Source: CAZLMW01 sp964560875
GTDB lineage: Bacteria; Myxococcota_A; UBA9042
Direction of reading: 5' to 3'
Assembly (NCBI GenBank): GCA_964560875.1
Contig: CAZLMW010000006.1
Span: 1-64,000 of the forward strand
DNA: 64,000 nucleotides
Part shown: one piece after another, positions 61,258 to 64,000 of the stretch
Numbering within the stretch: position 1 is the first letter of the stretch
Layout: each line of letters starts with the position of its first letter
Translations under genes and position numbers: made by a program
The notes under the pieces: model-generated
What the model was told of the DNA's origin: nothing
The model's input: the letters and a program-made list of their open reading frames with translations, nothing else
Databases searched by the model: none

Positions 61258-62370
61258 CTACTCGCTGGGCGCGGCTTCGGTCTTGGCCTCGGCGATGGCC
61301 TGCCATTCCTTCTCGAACATCACCATCGCGTCGCGGACCATCTGCAGGTTGCGTTCGTTGGCGGTGAGCTGCTCGACCGAGCCGATGCGCTCCATCTGGC
61401 GTTCGAGCTCGCCGAGGGCGTCGCACAGCACGGTCAGCAACCCCAGCTCCCTGGTCAGCCGATCGAGCCCCGCGAACTCTTCGTTGTAGGTCGCCAGGAC
61501 CGGTTCGACCGCCTCGCCGAGCGCCTCGACCATCGTGAGCAAAGGCGTGGACTGACGCTGCTCCCGAACCGCCGCGAGCTCGCTCCGCCAGTCGGCGAGT
61601 CTTTCCGCGACGATCGCGATGTTGCCGGCGTTGTGCTCGCTGTGGTGGCCGATCTGCTGCAGACCCTTCATCCGCTCGATCACCGACTCGAGCGTGCCGA
61701 TCATGCGTTCAAGCAGCTCCGGCCGGCGGCTGACCCGGGCCCGTCCCGCGAAATGCATCGAGTACAAGTGGAACTGATCGTTGGCGAGGTTGGCGAGTCG
61801 ACCCGCCTGGTCTTCCAAGGTGCCGCTGTCGCGCGCCGCGAGAACCGCTCCACGCTCGTTGCTGAACAGCTCGATGTACTCGGCCACTACGGCGCGATCG
61901 TGCTCGAGATCTGCCGCCGCGGGTCCGTTGGCGAGCGCCGCCATCTGGTCGGAGATGGCGTGCAGATCCGCGGTCATCTCGGCGAGCAGTCCGAGGTCGC
62001 GGGTGCCGCGGTCCTGGCCAGCGAAGTGGCGGATGTAGCGATGGAAGATGAAGTTGGCCCGGGTTCCCAGCAGGGCCGCTTCGAGACCGTCGCGGCCGAT
62101 GGTCTTGCGGGCCGATTCGATCGCGGCGAGCTCGCTCTGATAGAGCGCGAGGCGTTCGCTGCACATGTCCAGCAACGACTGCTTCTCTGCCGCGTCGCCG
62201 TTGGCCTCCACACGCTTGGTGTCGCGGGAGATGGCTTCGGCCGCTTCGATCATCAGCCGCATCATGTCGGGCGACCGCGTGGCGCGCATTTGGCCGGCGA
62301 AATGGAGGTTGTATTGCTCGTGGGTGGAATCGAGCGACTCGCGCAGGGATTTAAGCAGTGAGGCGTTCAT
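61258..62370 (-). CDS. Helical protein of four 92-residue repeats (HFAG repeat)
   Basis: 370 aa, GGAG 6 nt before the ATG at 62370. Four repeats are obvious, with FAG at residues 24-26, 116-118, 207-209 and 299-301 (spacing 92, 91, 92). Each reads Y-x-x-(H/E)-FAGxxRxTRxxxLLxxM and is followed about 45 residues later by an ERLAxYxSELAAxxxAR-like helix. No signal peptide or TM helix; all-helical, charged, probably cytoplasmic. I recognise no family. It precedes the SLC4 transporter by 50 nt, so it may bind the cytoplasmic EIIA-like domain (inference). Confidence 0.75.
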   Translation of the reverse strand: MNASLLKSLRESLDSTHEQYNLHFAGQMRATRSPDMMRLMIEAAEAISRDTKRVEANGDAAEKQSLLDMCSERLALYQSELAAIESARKTIGRDGLEAALLGTRANFIFHRYIRHFAGQDRGTRDLGLLAEMTADLHAISDQMAALANGPAAADLEHDRAVVAEYIELFSNERGAVLAARDSGTLEDQAGRLANLANDQFHLYSMHFAGRARVSRRPELLERMIGTLESVIERMKGLQQIGHHSEHNAGNIAIVAERLADWRSELAAVREQRQSTPLLTMVEALGEAVEPVLATYNEEFAGLDRLTRELGLLTVLCDALGELERQMERIGSVEQLTANERNLQMVRDAMVMFEKEWQAIAEAKTEAAPSE

Positions 62371-62455
62371 CGAAACTCCGTTGCGGATGCGGACGTCGGA
62401 CACGTATACGCGTGAGGATGAGTTGGCGTCGAGGGGCCACAACGTAGGAGTTAAG

Positions 62456-63901
62456 ATGCGCGGCGCAAGCCCGAATTCGGGGAGCTTCAGCGGGGCGGTA
62501 TTCGTCGTCGTGATGCTCTGCATTGCGCCGTCGCTCGACGCGATCGCCAAACCGACCAGCAAACGTTCAAGACCCGCGCCAAAAACCGCGAAAGAAACCG
62601 CGAAATCGGCCGGCAAGACCTCCAAGCCGCCGCTGAGCCCTGCCCAAGAGCGCAAGAAGGCGGCGGTGTTGGCGCGCAAGATGGCGGCGGAGATCATGGC
62701 GTCGGTGTCGAAGCTGCGCGGCCTGCGCATCAAGCGGAAGCTGGCTGTCGGCGTCTACAACAAGGCCCAACTCAGCGCGTTCGTGCGCAAGGAGCTGACG
62801 CACGGCAAGGCGGGGCTGCGTCTTGACCACACCGGCAGCGCCCTGTCGCTGCTCGGCATGGCACCCCCGGGCTACAGCTTGCGCCAGGGCATCGTGGACC
62901 TGCTCGAAGAACAAGTTGCCGGCTTGTACGACCCAGGGACTCGCCAGCTGCGTTTGATGCAGCGGCTGATCGCGACCGAGCCCGTCAACCCGATCCGCAA
63001 GATGCTGCTCGGCGACCCGCAGGAGGAGACGCGCGTCGTGATGGCCCACGAGATCGTACACGCCCTGCAAGACCAACACTTCAACCTCAAGAAGCTCGGC
63101 AAGGACCGGCCGCACAACACCGATCTCGAGGTCGCCATCTCATCGCTCGTCGAAGGGGACGCAACGGCGGCGATGGTTGCGTGGGCGATGGAGCAACGTG
63201 GCTCCGGCAGCGTCGACCAGCTGTTCGCCAGCGGCGAGACCATGGGCGTGCTGTTCAAGTTCATCATGAAGATCGCGCGCGTGGGGCTGCTCCCGGACAC
63301 AGCGTCCCTCGCGCGTTCGCCACGCTGGTTGCAGGACCGGTTGACCGTGCCCTACGTCGACGGTCTGCAGATGTGCATGGTTGTGGGCAAACGACACGCC
63401 TTCGCCGCGGTGGATGGGCTGTTTCGGCGCCCGCCGCTGTCGTCCGAACAGGTGCTGCACCCCCGTAAGCTCCTACGCCAGCTGCCCGACCACCCGATCC
63501 TGGTGTCGCCACCCAACGTCGCTGCGGCGCTCGGCAAGGGCGGAAAGAGACTTTGGCATGACGTGCTCGGCGAGCTTGGTGCGCGCGCATTCTTTGGCGA
63601 ATTCCTCGACGAACACGCCGCTGAAGACGCGGCGGCCGGCTGGGGTGGCGACCGGTGGGTGCTGTACGGCAAGGGCAAGCAAAGAGCGCTGGTCTGGGTG
63701 TCGACCTGGGACTCGGACCGCGACGCGGATGAGGCGTGGTCGGCCGTGCAGAAATGGGCGAACGGCGCGAACCGAACGGCGCGGCGAAAGGGGCGGTCCC
63801 TCGTAGCGCTGTCCGGTTGGCCGCCGAAACGTACGCTCGACACCGCCCGCCGGCTGCTTGGTTCAACCCGTTTCAAGCCGATGAAGCGGCTGCCAAAGTG
63901 A
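62456..63901 (+). CDS. Secreted HExxH metalloprotein (putative zinc peptidase)
   Basis: 481 aa from the ATG at 62456 (AGGAG upstream). Signal peptide, then an Ala/Lys/Pro-rich basic linker (about 30-70). The core has H198-E-I-V-H202-ALQDQHFNL and, about 30 residues later, SLVEGDATAAM, whose Glu is the probable third zinc ligand. This HExVHALQDQHF/EGDA pair defines a widespread uncharacterised family of predicted peptidases. Divergent from the helical repeat gene with an 85-nt spacer. Its 3' end overlaps by 29 nt the end of the convergent radical SAM gene. Confidence 0.8.
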   Translation: MRGASPNSGSFSGAVFVVVMLCIAPSLDAIAKPTSKRSRPAPKTAKETAKSAGKTSKPPLSPAQERKKAAVLARKMAAEIMASVSKLRGLRIKRKLAVGVYNKAQLSAFVRKELTHGKAGLRLDHTGSALSLLGMAPPGYSLRQGIVDLLEEQVAGLYDPGTRQLRLMQRLIATEPVNPIRKMLLGDPQEETRVVMAHEIVHALQDQHFNLKKLGKDRPHNTDLEVAISSLVEGDATAAMVAWAMEQRGSGSVDQLFASGETMGVLFKFIMKIARVGLLPDTASLARSPRWLQDRLTVPYVDGLQMCMVVGKRHAFAAVDGLFRRPPLSSEQVLHPRKLLRQLPDHPILVSPPNVAAALGKGGKRLWHDVLGELGARAFFGEFLDEHAAEDAAAGWGGDRWVLYGKGKQRALVWVSTWDSDRDADEAWSAVQKWANGANRTARRKGRSLVALSGWPPKRTLDTARRLLGSTRFKPMKRLPK

Positions 63902-64000
63902 CGGCTGCGAGCTCATCGGTGCCGTGCAGCGCGACATAGGACGAGCGCACGCCCGGACAGCGGTCGCCAAGCGCGCACCCATCGCAAACCGCCGTCTTCT
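63873..64000 (-). CDS. C-terminus of a second radical SAM protein (partial, runs off the window)
   Basis: Minus-strand frame from the window edge to TGA at 63873-63875: 41 visible residues in the pattern CDGCxxxxxCxGVRSSYVxxHGxDEL. This matches the C-terminal auxiliary-cluster region of the radical SAM protein at 10488-11936 (CDTCxxxxxCxGVRREYVDVHGFDEL). The catalytic part lies beyond position 64000. Confidence 0.7.
   Translation of the reverse strand, partial: KTAVCDGCALGDRCPGVRSSYVALHGTDELAAVTLAAASSA

Overview
This 64 kb window is a very GC-rich, tightly packed bacterial scaffold. It carries two gaps of exactly 100 N (14745-14844 and 47707-47806). Many predicted lipoproteins, probable outer-membrane beta-barrels, Cys-rich slime-mould-type (Dicty_CTDC-like) repeats and RCC1 propellers, together with long Asp/Ser/Gly-rich linkers after the lipobox, point to a Gram-negative predatory or social lineage of the former Deltaproteobacteria (Myxococcota or Bradymonadota-like). 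That placement is inference from protein style; no rRNA or tRNA gene was seen. Genes are organised in short directons, and eleven gene pairs overlap by 1 or 4 nt (TGATG or ATGA junctions), so translational coupling is the rule.

Layout. 69-14520 (minus): a directon with a stand-alone FTP/PepSY propeptide protein, an M4/M36-like lipoprotein metallopeptidase, a radical SAM/SPASM-like enzyme, a giant Cys-rich lipoprotein, and a lipoprotein joining two seven-unit RCC1 blocks to a HExxH domain. 14882-20441 (plus): an FKBP lipoprotein, then a secreted cytochrome with 36 CxxCH motifs translationally coupled to a probable outer-membrane barrel (a candidate porin-cytochrome conduit). 20709-30899: a PEGA protein followed by two convergent operons. 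Each begins with a paralogous SH3-like/two-TM protein and each contains a PAP2-diiron fusion. One fusion has lost the PAP2 nucleophile region and the other has lost the diiron ligands. A two-domain polyprenyl synthase, a polytopic membrane protein, a methyltransferase and an EEP-family lipoprotein complete what looks like an undescribed isoprenoid-lipid pathway.

31144-43179 (minus): a decayed SDR gene, a Cys-rich lipoprotein, a P-domain/fibrinogen-like secreted protein, a two-permease ABC exporter, DAHP synthase, a prephenate dehydrogenase-chorismate mutase fusion, a membrane-anchored thioredoxin-like protein and Kbl. 43474-48712: a PQQ-type sugar dehydrogenase fused to two haem motifs, a Nudix hydrolase and two Cys-rich/Gly-Ser-rich lipoproteins. 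48869-52885 (plus): a four-gene, fully overlapping operon of ECF sigma factor, zinc-finger anti-sigma factor with a DUF4384-like exodomain, caspase fused to a barrel-like domain, and lipoprotein. 52916-64000: a truncated P450, YbjN-like and DUF971 proteins, a Cys-rich propeller lipoprotein, a sugar-lactone oxidase, a thiolase, an SLC4-type anion transporter paired with a four-fold 92-residue helical repeat protein, a HExxH metalloprotein, and the C-terminus of a second radical SAM protein related to the one at 10488-11936.

A scaffold-wide theme is short tandem repeats of mainly 15, 16 or 18 nt. They occur inside unrelated genes (in frame), in intergenic DNA, across one stop/start junction, and at both edges of both assembly gaps. 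The most unusual loci are the reciprocal PAP2-diiron twin operons, the coupled 36-haem cytochrome/barrel pair, and the sigma/anti-sigma/caspase-barrel operon.
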